A DNA stretch of 64,000 nucleotides from the NCBI GenBank assembly GCA_026874595.1, contig CM049322.1:36940340-37004339 (forward strand). Reading direction: 5' to 3'. Below the pieces are notes generated by a model that searched no databases, had not been told where the DNA came from, and saw nothing but the letters and a program-made list of their open reading frames with translations. Position numbers and translations under genes: made by a program. Source of the stretch: Sipunculus nudus (lineage: Eukaryota > Annelida > Sipuncula > Golfingiida > Sipunculidae). This document shows positions 48,091-59,900 of the stretch, in pieces (position 1 is the first letter of the stretch; each line of letters begins with the position of its first letter).

Positions 48091-49927
48091 GTTTCACGAT
48101 ATTTTTATTTAATACTGGCTCAAACAATGGATATAGGACGGTTCAGCATGTGTCAAAAGCCCTTGCAGGATCTTGATAAAATCCAGTACATGAGATGTGC
48201 AATCGGTCATTGCTTTAAAGTTAACTTTGTGACACAGATAAACGATACATCTGCTTCTTTCAGTTTTCTCCTTTATTTTCCTCACTCACTCTTTTTCAAC
48301 ACAGTCATTAGTAACAGCGAATAACAGCGGAAGCCGCAGGAATCTGTGCGGGCCATTTTTGGCTAAATTTCCTAACTATTGACAAATATCTGAAATGTAA
48401 AAGAGATTGAATTAAATTTCAATGATCTATTGAAATACGAAATGAACACAGTAATGAATTTTCTTTTGAACGAAAACTAGTAGTCACATTATATATGCAA
48501 AAAAAAAACCATCTTGGTAGCCATATAAGCACGCATCATACCGGCAAACTGCAGTTCCTTACCGCACTTTTATCAATTGTGCATCATTATAATACTGATA
48601 TTAAATATATATTGAAATTATCGCCCTTATATAAACTGGAGAAGGTCAAAAACACTTATTCTTTAAAACAAACTATGTTTCCAGATAACAAATGTCTGTG
48701 TATTTGTGTGTTTATGCGTGTGTTTACTTACGGTAAATGCATTTAAATGTTGTTATTCGTCATCTTCTTGAACAGTCGTGGTAAAACTGAATACAAACCT
48801 GGGTAAAAAGATTATAAATTATAAAACATCACATTTTGCATTTTATAAACAACTGTATTTTTGTATATGTATATGATATTTTCCCTGATCAACGAAGTTT
48901 GTTCAAACCAAACAGGTACATTTTCCTTTATTCTCAGTCACGAATCATACAGTGTTGAAAAGGAATGTTACATAATTATAAAATCACAAGCAAAGTGACC
49001 TTTATTTGGGATTGGTAACCAAAAGAGATTTTACTGGACCTATTAATTTAATTATTTTCGAACTGTAAGTTGCTGTAGTCAGGAGAAAATGGTTGCGAGT
49101 GCATCGTCATGCTACCAATTAAGTCCTTCCAGTTTGTTGTTTTCTTGTTCAGACGGCGTTTGAACAATGTGCTTAAATTCTATTGACTGGCTTTGATTAA
49201 CAGTTGTGAACTCTGCTAGAACACATAAGAAAGATGCCAGAGGGGGTCGCGGAATCAAGGTATGTGATATCATATCACAGACTTGGTAGTATGAAGATTG
49301 GCCGTAAGTGAGCGTTTTCTTGACGTGTGCGGGGCTCTCGTATGACGCAATCGCACTTCATAAATAGAGGCCATATCGGAGACTGTTTTATTGCACGCAG
49401 CTCTTTGCTGTGATTAAGGAACCTTTCCTTTTATGTACTGCGTGGCTTCCACGCTGTTTGCACGACAAGGCTAATTTACTGAAGACTGTATGTAACGTTC
49501 GCAACGTGCAACAGAGGAACACGAATTGCATTATACGAACCCTGGTTTTCACCATCAGAATAAACATATGGTGAGCCAATTAATCGATCATATAGGTGAT
49601 CGGTCGTTTCCTGTCATAATCGATCAAACCTGTCCCAATTATTATTATCGATTAAACGATTATGTATGCACAAAACTGTTTGTTCTTATTCTGTCAGAGA
49701 TGTGTAAGATAGACGGGATCAAGACAAAGTAGCATTTAAACTGAAGCGTGTGCAATAAACAAATGTCAACAGGCCGGCCTTTACCTTGACCTTACAGCGT
49801 GATGTACAGGTCAGACTGGATTTACCCCCTCAGTATTTTAGTTATTATTTTACATGGAATGTATACATAAAATCGAACAGGATTTTACAAACAATTCCTA
49901 CTACTAATAACTGTACCTATGATATTA
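48091..49927. other. unassigned intergenic DNA
   Basis: About 1.8 kb with no supported gene. Open frames stay below 85 codons. Confidence 0.5.
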
Positions 49928-50014
49928 CAGTAGGACCTGGTTTAGACGACCACCTCGTAAACGCGACTACTTTATCGAGGTCTTTATGGTTGTCCTAATT
50001 TCCTAATTTTACTG
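49928..50014. mobile_element. 87-bp minimal MITE of the 46204-47178 family
   Basis: TA on both sides, with ends CAGTAGGACC and AATTTTACTG. The core GCGACTACTTTATCGAGGTC closely matches the right end of the 975-bp element. Confidence 0.6.
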
Positions 50015-50157
50015 TATATATTTGTTAGTGCGTGTTTCCACTCACGGTGTCTCTCGAACAAGCGTCTCAATGTCTGGTTCTTCAGGCTCCGGTTTTCTCT
50101 GTGTTCCAGTTTTCTGTTTCCCCGAGCTAAAACGATGATGATTGTAAAAATGATAAT

Positions 50158-50158
50158 G

Positions 50159-50210
<52 letters not shown>

Positions 50211-50223
50211 CACCACCTACTCC

Positions 50224-50263
<40 letters not shown>

Positions 50264-50268
50264 TATAA
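50158..50268. repeat. (AAT)n trinucleotide repeats
   Basis: Two AAT arrays (about 50158-50208 and 50225-50264) separated by a short unique segment. Poly-tyrosine minus-strand frames are artefacts. Confidence 0.95.
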
Positions 50269-50505
50269 ACAAGGACACCACCGCCACTAATAATGATGAT
50301 AATAATAACGCAATTTTTAACATAATTTATCAAAGATAATTCTTAAATTTTATTACTTTTATTATTTATAAATATATCAGCTATCCCAAAGAAAAAAAAC
50401 ATTTTACATTACAAAGTCATTCACCTTGTGAGGCAGGAATTCAAAGCTATGCTATTAAAGCAAACAAATAAATCCTATAAATTATAAGGGCACAGAACTC
50501 TATAC

Positions 50506-50511
50506 TTTATT
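50506..50511 (-). terminator. candidate poly(A) signal (AATAAA on minus strand)
   Basis: TTTATT on the plus strand, about 56 nt downstream of the stop codon of the terminal exon at 50567-50921. Confidence 0.4.
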
Positions 50512-50566
50512 CTGAATAGAATATAAAAAATTATCAGTCATTACATAGAAATTAAAAAAATATTTT

Positions 50567-50921
50567 TTACATTTTACGAAGAATGCACTTGAAAATATCA
50601 TAAAGGTCCCTTAAATTTAAATAAAACGTAGCATTTTCACACCTGACAGAGTGATCGGGCATTTCAGAATCTGATTCGGATTCGTCTGTTTGTGAAACCT
50701 CGTCTTCGGCCACGTCACCCACAGCGCGGGAGTGATCGGGCACTTTCACAGTTGCCTCTGCTGTTGCCATTGGTACTTGTGAGTTTGGTTTATGACTGTG
50801 AGCAACAGTGTCGTCTGCCGTTGTCTGATGATCGGTCATGTTCGAATGGGGTATCATGACCTCGAAACTCTCCTCAATATCATCTGATTCTTGGTAGACC
50901 GGTTGCACTTCAGGTAGAGAT
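50567..50921 (-). CDS. terminal coding exon (117 codons plus stop)
   Basis: The acceptor reads TTTTTTACCAG before A-TCT-CTA-CCT. The first base completes a codon left by the upstream exon. The encoded tail is acidic and Ser/Thr-rich (TDESESDSEMPD) and repeats the dipeptide DH (MTDHQ, VPDHS, MPDHS), suggesting degenerate internal repeats of about 30-45 residues. It ends in a more hydrophobic NLRDLYDIFKCILRKM. No domain is recognised. Confidence 0.6.
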
Positions 50922-53900
50922 CTGGTAAAAAAGTTTTTTTTTCAGTGATTTAGTAACGTTTAATAAAATTCTGGATGTATCCGTATACGGGCGCTACCTG
51001 TATCTAGCATTTACAACCGGGGAGACGTACGACCCATATTTTGAGTATAATAAAAATCGACTCTTAGCTGGCACATTCCATTTGGTAAATTATGGTAATG
51101 ACCCTTTATTGGCGCTTATGAACAATTTTCATCCTCTGTCTGGACACTACAATTATCAACCTTGAACAGCCCTTCATTCTACGAACAGTGATCATAATTA
51201 ATAAAATGTTTTTCCCTAAGAAATAAATTGTGGAAACTTATACTGGACTTTAATGAATAAATCCATTGCAATTATCATGAAAAATATGTTTCAAGAATGT
51301 GTAATTTCTGAAACAAAAAAAAAAACTTCCTCAAGGTTATTACATGAACTACATTAGTTAAAGTTACTGACAATAGGTGTCAGCACCGATCAATATAACC
51401 ATTTATCCGTTGTGAGAACAGTAGCTGGTATTAATTAAAATGACATACATTTATTGGAAGAACATTAGTTTAAATTAATACATTAGGTTGCAGCACTGAT
51501 CACTGGTAATAAGTGCATGTGTCACCAGAAATCGGTGACAATATGTACGGTGTTTTGTATCATAGTTTAACGAAGTCTGTTCTCTATTGATATTGACGTG
51601 AAGCGTCATCCTAAAGCGTTGACAGGTCTTGATTGTATATATATATATTGTGTATTCTTGTATGGAATCCCATCGGCTATCAGCTGATTTATCCGTGTCA
51701 CGCATCGTGTGTAATTGTTACATTTGGTATGTGGGTCGCCATGGTGACGCTAACAGTCAAACTAGGTCACATATATCCTTATATGGGACACTTGAGAAAT
51801 AAGCCAATCAGAGAACCGGATCGCCGTATTGTGACGACGATTGTGACGTCAGAGTTCAGGGAGAGACGCTGGAAGCTGCCTTCAGTTGGGTCTTGAAGCT
51901 TGAGGTGGCAGCACGCACGAACGGGAGTATGAACATTGAAACGCCAGAAACGGCATAGAAGCAAGCTTCTGCATGAGGCAAGGACCCAGCTCATAAGAAC
52001 TCAGCCGTGCTGCCGAAAGAGCTTCGTATTGGTCGTCACTGCCGGCCTAGTTCAGCTTGACCTAAATACATAACCGCCGTAAGCCGAGAAACCATTGGGA
52101 CACGACTCTAAGCTCAACGTAAACAAAGGGCGCTATTGCATGCATGTGAACGTGAACCTACCCGGGTCGCTGACAAGCAAGATCAGTGGAAGATCGCTAA
52201 ACTCAGAAAGACTAGATCTATATGGTACTAACCATACGCTAGATTCTACACAAAACAGTAACCAGAGATCTCTGAAGGAACTGGACTTTATTGGTTTTTA
52301 TACAAACCACGGACTCAGTAAATATCCTGTATTTTTAATGTGAAGAACTGTCGTATTGACACATCAACGCACACACTCACACTTGTGTCTCTGTAAGTAT
52401 TGTCTTGAATTATATTTGTGAATGTAACCTGATGTCTCATAGTTTCTATTGATCTGGGTGTATGATTGTCTGGTATTTTTATACACGTCCTTAAAAGAAC
52501 CTGGAAATGTCACCTGTAATGACCGGGATCTAATTTCTTGATTAATGAAATCAAGTGGCGAGCGTTAACCCATCCTATTGTTTTATAGGATATATCCGTT
52601 GTAAAGTTTTCATGTTAAGTTAGGGGTGACATTGTATGGCGAGCGCGCCAGGATATAATTAGCCTTAAAAAAAAACTGGCTAATTACAGTAAGTTTCAGA
52701 AGTTTTGAACTGAGAAAACAGTACTGAAACCAGACATTCATATACTCAAACTAGAGTTGATCTGAATTAATAATTGGAAATGACACCAAACTGATGTTGT
52801 AGTGTATACTTGCACAATGAAATTACCCCACTGTTAGGAGTTAATATTTATTCAGTGAGAATATTACCTGAAGCACAACATTGTTTCAAGATAGGCATAT
52901 ACCTTGTAGATTTGGCTAGAACACATGCATGTTTTGTGAGTAATGCTAGTTCAGTGATACCTGAACATCATTACTGGTTTGATGTAAACCCAGATTAGAG
53001 TGGACATTTTTGATGTTGTTAGATACGCCCTGGTATAATTTTTCCTACACTGGTTTGTAATTGGTCACGTGGTAGGGTCTCTTTACAGGTAAGTTTACCC
53101 CTCCCGATTGGCATGGTAATCATAGGTGCATGGTGTTTATTGATATCTTGATATCCATCCGTCCATCCGTCTGACCCTTCGTCCGACCTTCCGTCCGTCC
53201 GTCCGTATAAGTAGATTTTGATGCGTAGAGCTACCGTAGTGTAATTGTACGGATACCGCTGGTTCGTTAGGTTGGCTTTAACAGTACGTATTTACGGATT
53301 TTTAAGAGCGGATATTACTAGATACTGGAATCTTACAAGGTTAGAGCGTTACCATGGAGACGTTAGAGTCACTTGTTAGATGCGGACAGGCCTTGGGGCT
53401 TAAGGACCAGGCTTTACAAGATTATGTTGAGGCTAGACGGCGTGCGGATGAAGAACGTGAAGAAAGAGCTAGGCAACGTGAAATAGAGAAGGAACAGCGG
53501 GAATTAGAGCGTGAGCAGCGGGAATTAGAGCGCGAGCGAGAGGCTAGAGCCCACGAATTAGAGGTTCTAAGGTTAAAGTCTGACTCTGGGGTTAAAGAAG
53601 AGAGAAGTAGGGATGTATTCCCGAAAATCCAGCTTCCACCTTTTGATGAGGCTCACGATCAGCTAGATGCGTTTCTTGAGCGATTTGAACGATTAGCTGT
53701 ATGTCAAGGCTATGATAGGGAGAATTGGGCGTTACACCTGAGTCCGTTACTGCGGGGTAAGGCGCTAGGGACTTACACACAGTTATCGGTTAGTGAGGCC
53801 ATGGATTACGATAAGTTAAAGATAGCCTTGTTTAAGCGATACCAAATGACCGAAGAGGGTTATCGACACAAGTTTCGGACTTGTAGGCCTGAGCGAGGCG

Positions 53901-56900
53901 AAACGCCGCGTCAGTTTGCGGTGATACTGAGTGGATACCTAGACCATTGGATAGGGTGGCAGGGGTCGGAGGTGACTACGACGGGGTAGTTAACCTGTTG
54001 ATGTGTGAGCAGTTCGTAAACTGCTGTAGTAGGGATCTCTCTATGTTTTTGAAAGAGAGACGGTGTCGTGACTTTGATAGTATGGTAGACTTAGCCGAGA
54101 GTTATACGGAGGCTCACGGTGTACACAGCCTTACAGCAGGTCCTCGTTATGGCAATAATGTGCCGCGTCCAGCGCAACCGGTATCTCAGCTTAGAGAGAA
54201 GCGAGAGGTTGAGCGCAGTCCGGGCGGTCAGACATTTAAGCCATCAGAAGGCATCAGATGTTATTTATGTAATGAACTGGGTCATAAGGCGCGGGAATGT
54301 AAGACTAGTGCCCGGTCGAGGCCTAGGTCTTCCCCTCAAGTAGGGCGTGCTGCTGGCGATCAGCAGAGGTATAGGACTAATTTTAGCCCCCCGTATAACC
54401 CAAAACAGAAACCGGAGACTATGTCAATGGCAGTAGTCGAGGCGGAAACGGAGACAGTCGGTGCGGTGAAACCGGAAGTAGAGAGTCCGAGTCAGTCGTT
54501 AGGATTTGCTGCCCAGACAGAAGGCGGAATCTCGTTACCTGTGTGTGAAGGGCTGGTGAATGGTAAGTCAGCGAGGGTGCTGCGGGATTCGGGATGTTCC
54601 TCGGCAGGAATACGTGAGTCGTACGTGGAGCCGAATCAGTTCACCGGACACCAGGTCGAGTGTAGGTTGTTCGACGGGTCTGTAAGACAATTTCCTACGG
54701 CTAGGATTAATGTGGACTGTGCGTACTTTGTCGGTACTATCGAGGCAATGGTGGTCGGGGATGCTGTATGTGATTTAGCGCTAGGTAACGTAATGGGAGC
54801 GCGTGATCCGTATGATCCGGACCCGACGTGGAAGTCTGAGCGGTCCTCAGGCATAGTGTGTGACGGTGTAGAGTCACAAAAGGAGGTGTCGTCCGCGGTG
54901 GAGACACGGAGCGCTGCACGAGAGAAACAGATACCGACGCGTAGCTTGAATGTTGCAAGCCCAGTTGCCGATGTGAGTCCGGCCGAATTTTTGAAGGCGC
55001 AGGAGGAGGATGGGTCTTTAGCGCCGTATTGGAGGCTAGCTAGAGAGGCTAGGAATGATAGTCCATTTAGAATTGAGGACGGATATTTAGTTCGGGTTGT
55101 GAGTGATAAACGGGGAGATCAAGATGGATCTCGAGTGGTGGTACCTCAGACGTTACGGTACGACGTAATGAGGATGGGCCACGAAGCGGTTATGGCGGGC
55201 CATCAGGGCATAGACAAAACGCACAACCGCGTGAGAACTCAGTTTTTCTGGAAAGGGATGTATAATGACATTGCTGAGTTTTGCAAGTCCTGTCCCATTT
55301 GCCAGAAAACCATACCGAAAGGCAAGGTGCCTGGAGCTACGTTAGGCCAGATGCCATTAATTGATGAGCCCTGGCGTAGAATTTCGATGGATCTGGTTGG
55401 GCCGATCCATCCAGCGTCCGAGAGAGGTCACAGGTATATTCTGACCGTTATGGATTATGCCACTAGATATCCGGAGGCTGTTGCTTTAAAGAACATAGAT
55501 ACAGTCTCTGTGGCTGATGCGCTAGTTGATATTTATGCGCGGTTAGGAGTGCCGTCAGAGGTGCTTACTGACATGGGAACACAATTTACGTCAGACCTCA
55601 TGCGAGAAGTTAGCCGTGTTTTGTCTGTAAGACAGCTCACCACTACTCCTTACCATCCTATGTGCAACGGAATGGTGGAGAGATTCAATGGAACGTTAAA
55701 GTTAATGTTGAAACGGATGTGCGAGGAAAGACCGCGAGATTGGGATCGGTACCTCAGCGCCGTGCTTTTTGCGTACCGAGAAGCGCCACATGAGAGCACA
55801 GGGTTCTCACCCTTTGAGTTGCTCTATGGTAGGATCGTTAGAGAACCGATGCGGATTCTAAGGGATCTGTGGACCAAGCGAGATACTAGCGTCGAGACTA
55901 AAACCACGTACCAATACGTCCTGGACCTACAAGACAAACTAAGCGACACATGCGCGTTAGCTAGAGAGGCGTTGAACAAATCAGCGAACAGACACAGACT
56001 GTTATATGATAGAGGTAAATGCACGCGCAGGTTTGAGGCCGGAGACGAAGTTTTGTTGTTACTCCCGACGGAGCGGAACAAATTAATGGTACAGTGGAAA
56101 GGCCCCTATACTATTGTAAACAGGGTTGGAGACTTAGACTATCGGATTAAGATTGGCGATAAGGTTAAAACCTTCCACGTGAATATGCTGAAACGGTACC
56201 ATGCTAGAAACGAGCCCCAGCATATTCTGGTAGCGGTAGCCAAGGGCGCACCTGATTCTATACATGATCCTGACGGTGTAGACGGGGAAACAGAGCACTG
56301 ATAGACCTAAGACAAAGAAGGCTTTGCGAGCATTCCTAGGTCTTACAGGGTACTATCGAAAATTCGTGCCAAACTATGCGGAAATAGCGGTGCCCCTGAC
56401 TGATCTAACGCGTAAAGGTCAACCTAACAAACTAGACTGGAAACCCGTACACGAGAGCGCGTACTGTTCTCTAAAGGCTAAACTGTCAGACCCTCCCATA
56501 CTGAAACTACCTGATTTCAGTAAACGATTTTATTTGAAATGTGATGCATCTGATGTGGGTATTGGCTGTATCCTGATGCAAAGACACGAGGGGATCATGC
56601 ACCCAGTAGCTTATGCCAGTCGTAAACTATTGCCCAGGGAGAGAAATTACTCCACCATCGAGAAAGAGTCATTAGCAATTGTATGGTCTGTACAGAAATT
56701 TGAGATGTACCTGGCTTGTAGACCGTTCACCATTCAGACCGACCACAAACCATTAAAGTGTATTAGCGAATCAAAATGTGCTAATAAGAGAGTAATGAGA
56801 TGGGCACTGGTTCTACAAGAGTTTAGATTTGATATTGAAGCAGTGTCAGGTAAACTAAACCATGGACCTGATTTTCTTAGCAGACTGCCTGAGTGTTAGG

Positions 56901-59900
56901 ATGTAATGAGCTATAATGTTTAGCCAGTTAAGTCTAAACATGTACAAGATTGTGCCCTGTGTCATAGACCGTGGGCATGTACTAATGACAACTGGTTACA
57001 TGACCCTTATGTATTGCTATGTATTGCTACATGTAAATATGTTTAGCTGGACCCTGTAAGATAGAACGATACGATGTATCGAGAAAATACTGTGTATTTT
57101 CCTTAAAAGGAGGGGGTGATGTCACCAGAAATCGGTGACAATATGTACGGTGTTTTGTATCATAGTTTAACGAAGTCTGTTCTCTATTGATATTGACGTG
57201 AAGCGTCATCCTAAAGCGTTGACAGGTCTTGATTGTATATATATATATTGTGTATTCTTGTATGGAATCCCATCGGCTATCAGCTGATTTATCCGTGTCA
57301 CGCATCGTGTGTAATTGTTACATTTGGTATGTGGGTCGCCATGGTGACGCTAACAGTCAAACTAGGTCACATATATCCTTATATGGGACACTTGAGAAAT
57401 AAGCCAATCAGAGAACCGGATCGCCGTATTGTGACGACGATTGTGACGTCAGAGTTCAGGGAGAGACGCTGGAAGCTGCCTTCAGTTGGGTCTTGAAGCT
57501 TGAGGTGGCAGCACGCACGAACGGGAGTATGAACATTGAAACGCCAGAAACGGCATAGAAGCAAGCTTCTGCATGAGGCAAGGACCCAGCTCATAAGAAC
57601 TCAGCCGTGCTGCCGAAAGAGCTTCGTATTGGTCGTCACTGCCGGCCTAGTTCAGCTTGACCTAAATACATAACCGCCGTAAGCCGAGAAACCATTGGTA
57701 CACGAGCAAGGTCAAGGACTCTAAGCTCAACGTAAACAAAGGGCGCTATTGCATGCATGTGAACGTGAACCTACCCGGGTCGCTGACAAGCAAGATCAGT
57801 GGAAGATCGCTAAACTCAGAAAGACTAGATCTATATGGTACTAACCATACGCTAGATTCTACACAAAACAGTAACCAGAGATCTCTGAAGGAACTGGACT
57901 TTATTGGTTTTTATACAAACCACGGACTCAGTAAATATCCTGTATTTTTAATGTGAAGAACTGTCGTATTGACACATCAACGCACACACTCACACTTGTG
58001 TCTCTGTAAGTATTGTCTTGAATTATATTTGTGAATGTAACCTGATGTCTCATAGTTTCTATTGATCTGGGTGTATGATTGTCTGGTATTTTTATACACG
58101 TCCTTAAAAGAACCTGGAAATGTCACCTGTAATGACCGGGATCTAATTTCTTGATTAATGAAATCAAGTGGCGAGCGTTAACCCATCCTATTGTTTTATA
58201 GGATATATCCGTTGTAAAGTTTTCATGTTAAGTTAGGGGTGACAGCATGAAAGTCGAAAATTAATGATATAGGAAGTGAAGGAATATCCATTAGTTTGGT
58301 TGTGTTCCACTTCATTGAATAATGGATCCATGCTTCAACAATGGGATTGTGGATGCATGTGAACAAGGACTTTCTGAATGCAGGTACAAATCAGAGACAA
58401 TTACACAAACATGGACGGGAATATAAAAGGGAGAGGGAAAACATGGAACCAGGATCGAATCAAGAAGTGGGGGTGGGGGTGGGGGTGGGGGGTCGGGGTT
58501 AGGGGGTTAAATCCCCTTCTTACAGTGAGATATTACCATTTTCGCAGTGTGTTCTCCAAATATCTATATAATACTAAAATTTTCCTACCTGTTTGTTTGT
58601 TTGTCCGATAAAACCGCAGAAACGGACCATGACAGTGGACCAGTTTTGCTATCAGCATCAGTCAGATGCCCTAATTTACAGAATGCGCAACCATTTTGCC
58701 CTTCCACTTGTGTACAACTGAATTGCTTAAGGGTTTGGGGAGTTCACTACCTTACGGGTCTGGGGACACACTACGTGGCAATAAACCCTTCCTCTGCAAC
58801 GGGACCCATTTTCTTGTGTAATTCTAATCCCTCCTATTTTGAGTCGTATCCCGCTTTAAGTGCATCAGTCCCTCGGTGTTTCATTATACCCCCTTAAAAA
58901 ATCCTGGATCCACCCCTGGAAACCTCTTGGACTCGTCCATGGTATAGAGAATATTAATATATGAGAAAGTATTTTAAAAAGTCTTATTTGGTCATAAGAG
59001 AAATATCCATAAACTTTACAGTTTTGTGCTAACAGATAAACACGCCATTGATACCTGGCAGCACAAGTTATTTGAGCAAGTTAAGCCAGCTGAATAGTTT
59101 CAGACAAGGCCACACACAAATTGTTCTGGATGGCCAGTGGACTTAAATATATGGAACGAGAGAGCTATATTTTACTTGAAATTTACCAATCAAGATATAT
59201 AAACGTGACAAGTCGTGTAGTTAGAAGGAAACAGAATATTTGTCCCAGTAAATGAAATGATGCATATGAACAATAATGTTTGAAATGATTTTAATTATAG
59301 GCCTACATTAATTGATGAACCGTTTCCATCACTGATACTCGTACACATAATGGTACTTACTCTCAGCAATATGTAAACATAATATAAAGGATGTATTGCT
59401 TTAATCACTAAAAAAAAAGATACAAAAACCAGGAGCAGCCACTCGTAGAACTTTTTTTGTATGTGACCTGGTGGAAGTGAAACCTACATTCGATGGGTCA
59501 CGTGAGCGTTCGTCTGCTGTTGATCCCCGCCAAGCTGTATGTTTGCGGTAGAATACAGGTCAACCGGTGCAATATCATGTTCGTCTGCTCTAAAATAGGT
59601 TTTATTGTTAAGTGAATGGCCCAGTGCATAATTTTTGGAATTCTAACGAATTTATATATTATAATGGCCAGATTGAGCATTAATCATTAATGATAGAGCA
59701 CTATCCGTTTAATTAGAAATTTTAATTCGCAAACTCAGACCGACCACATACTGTGGTTGACTTCATATTCGCGGGGGTAACATTTTGCGATTTTCATTTT
59801 TCAGTGTTTCGCGATGGTTCCATTCTTGCGATTTCACTCAAGAATAACCTTTTTTACATTAAAAAAAATATATATTAAATAAAATATGCTCAACTGGTGT

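Larger units (their letters stand above)
51520..58244 (+). mobile_element. Gmr1-like Ty3/Gypsy LTR retrotransposon, 6725 bp, defective
   Basis: Flanked by the 5-bp target duplication GCATG (51515-51519 and 58245-58249). The LTRs are 1112 and 1125 bp, starting TGTCACC and ending GGTGACA. PBS and polypurine tract are in the expected places. Internal order is gag, CCHC knuckle, protease, integrase with GPY/F module, then RT C-terminus plus RNase H. This is the rearranged order known for Gmr1-type Gypsy elements, not the usual protease-RT-RNase H-integrase. Three defects are visible: a frameshift in gag, loss of the RT fingers and palm, and a frame change at that junction. It inserted in the last intron of the minus-strand gene, antisense to it. 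Confidence 0.9.

Noticed and set aside
50042-50323. 93-codon frame with poly-tyrosine
   Set aside because: Translation of (AAT)n arrays on the reverse strand.
53944-53992. Programmed ribosomal frameshift between gag and pol
   Set aside because: The break lies inside the conserved capsid region and upstream of the zinc knuckle, with no obvious slippery site. A mutation is more likely, though relatives should be checked.
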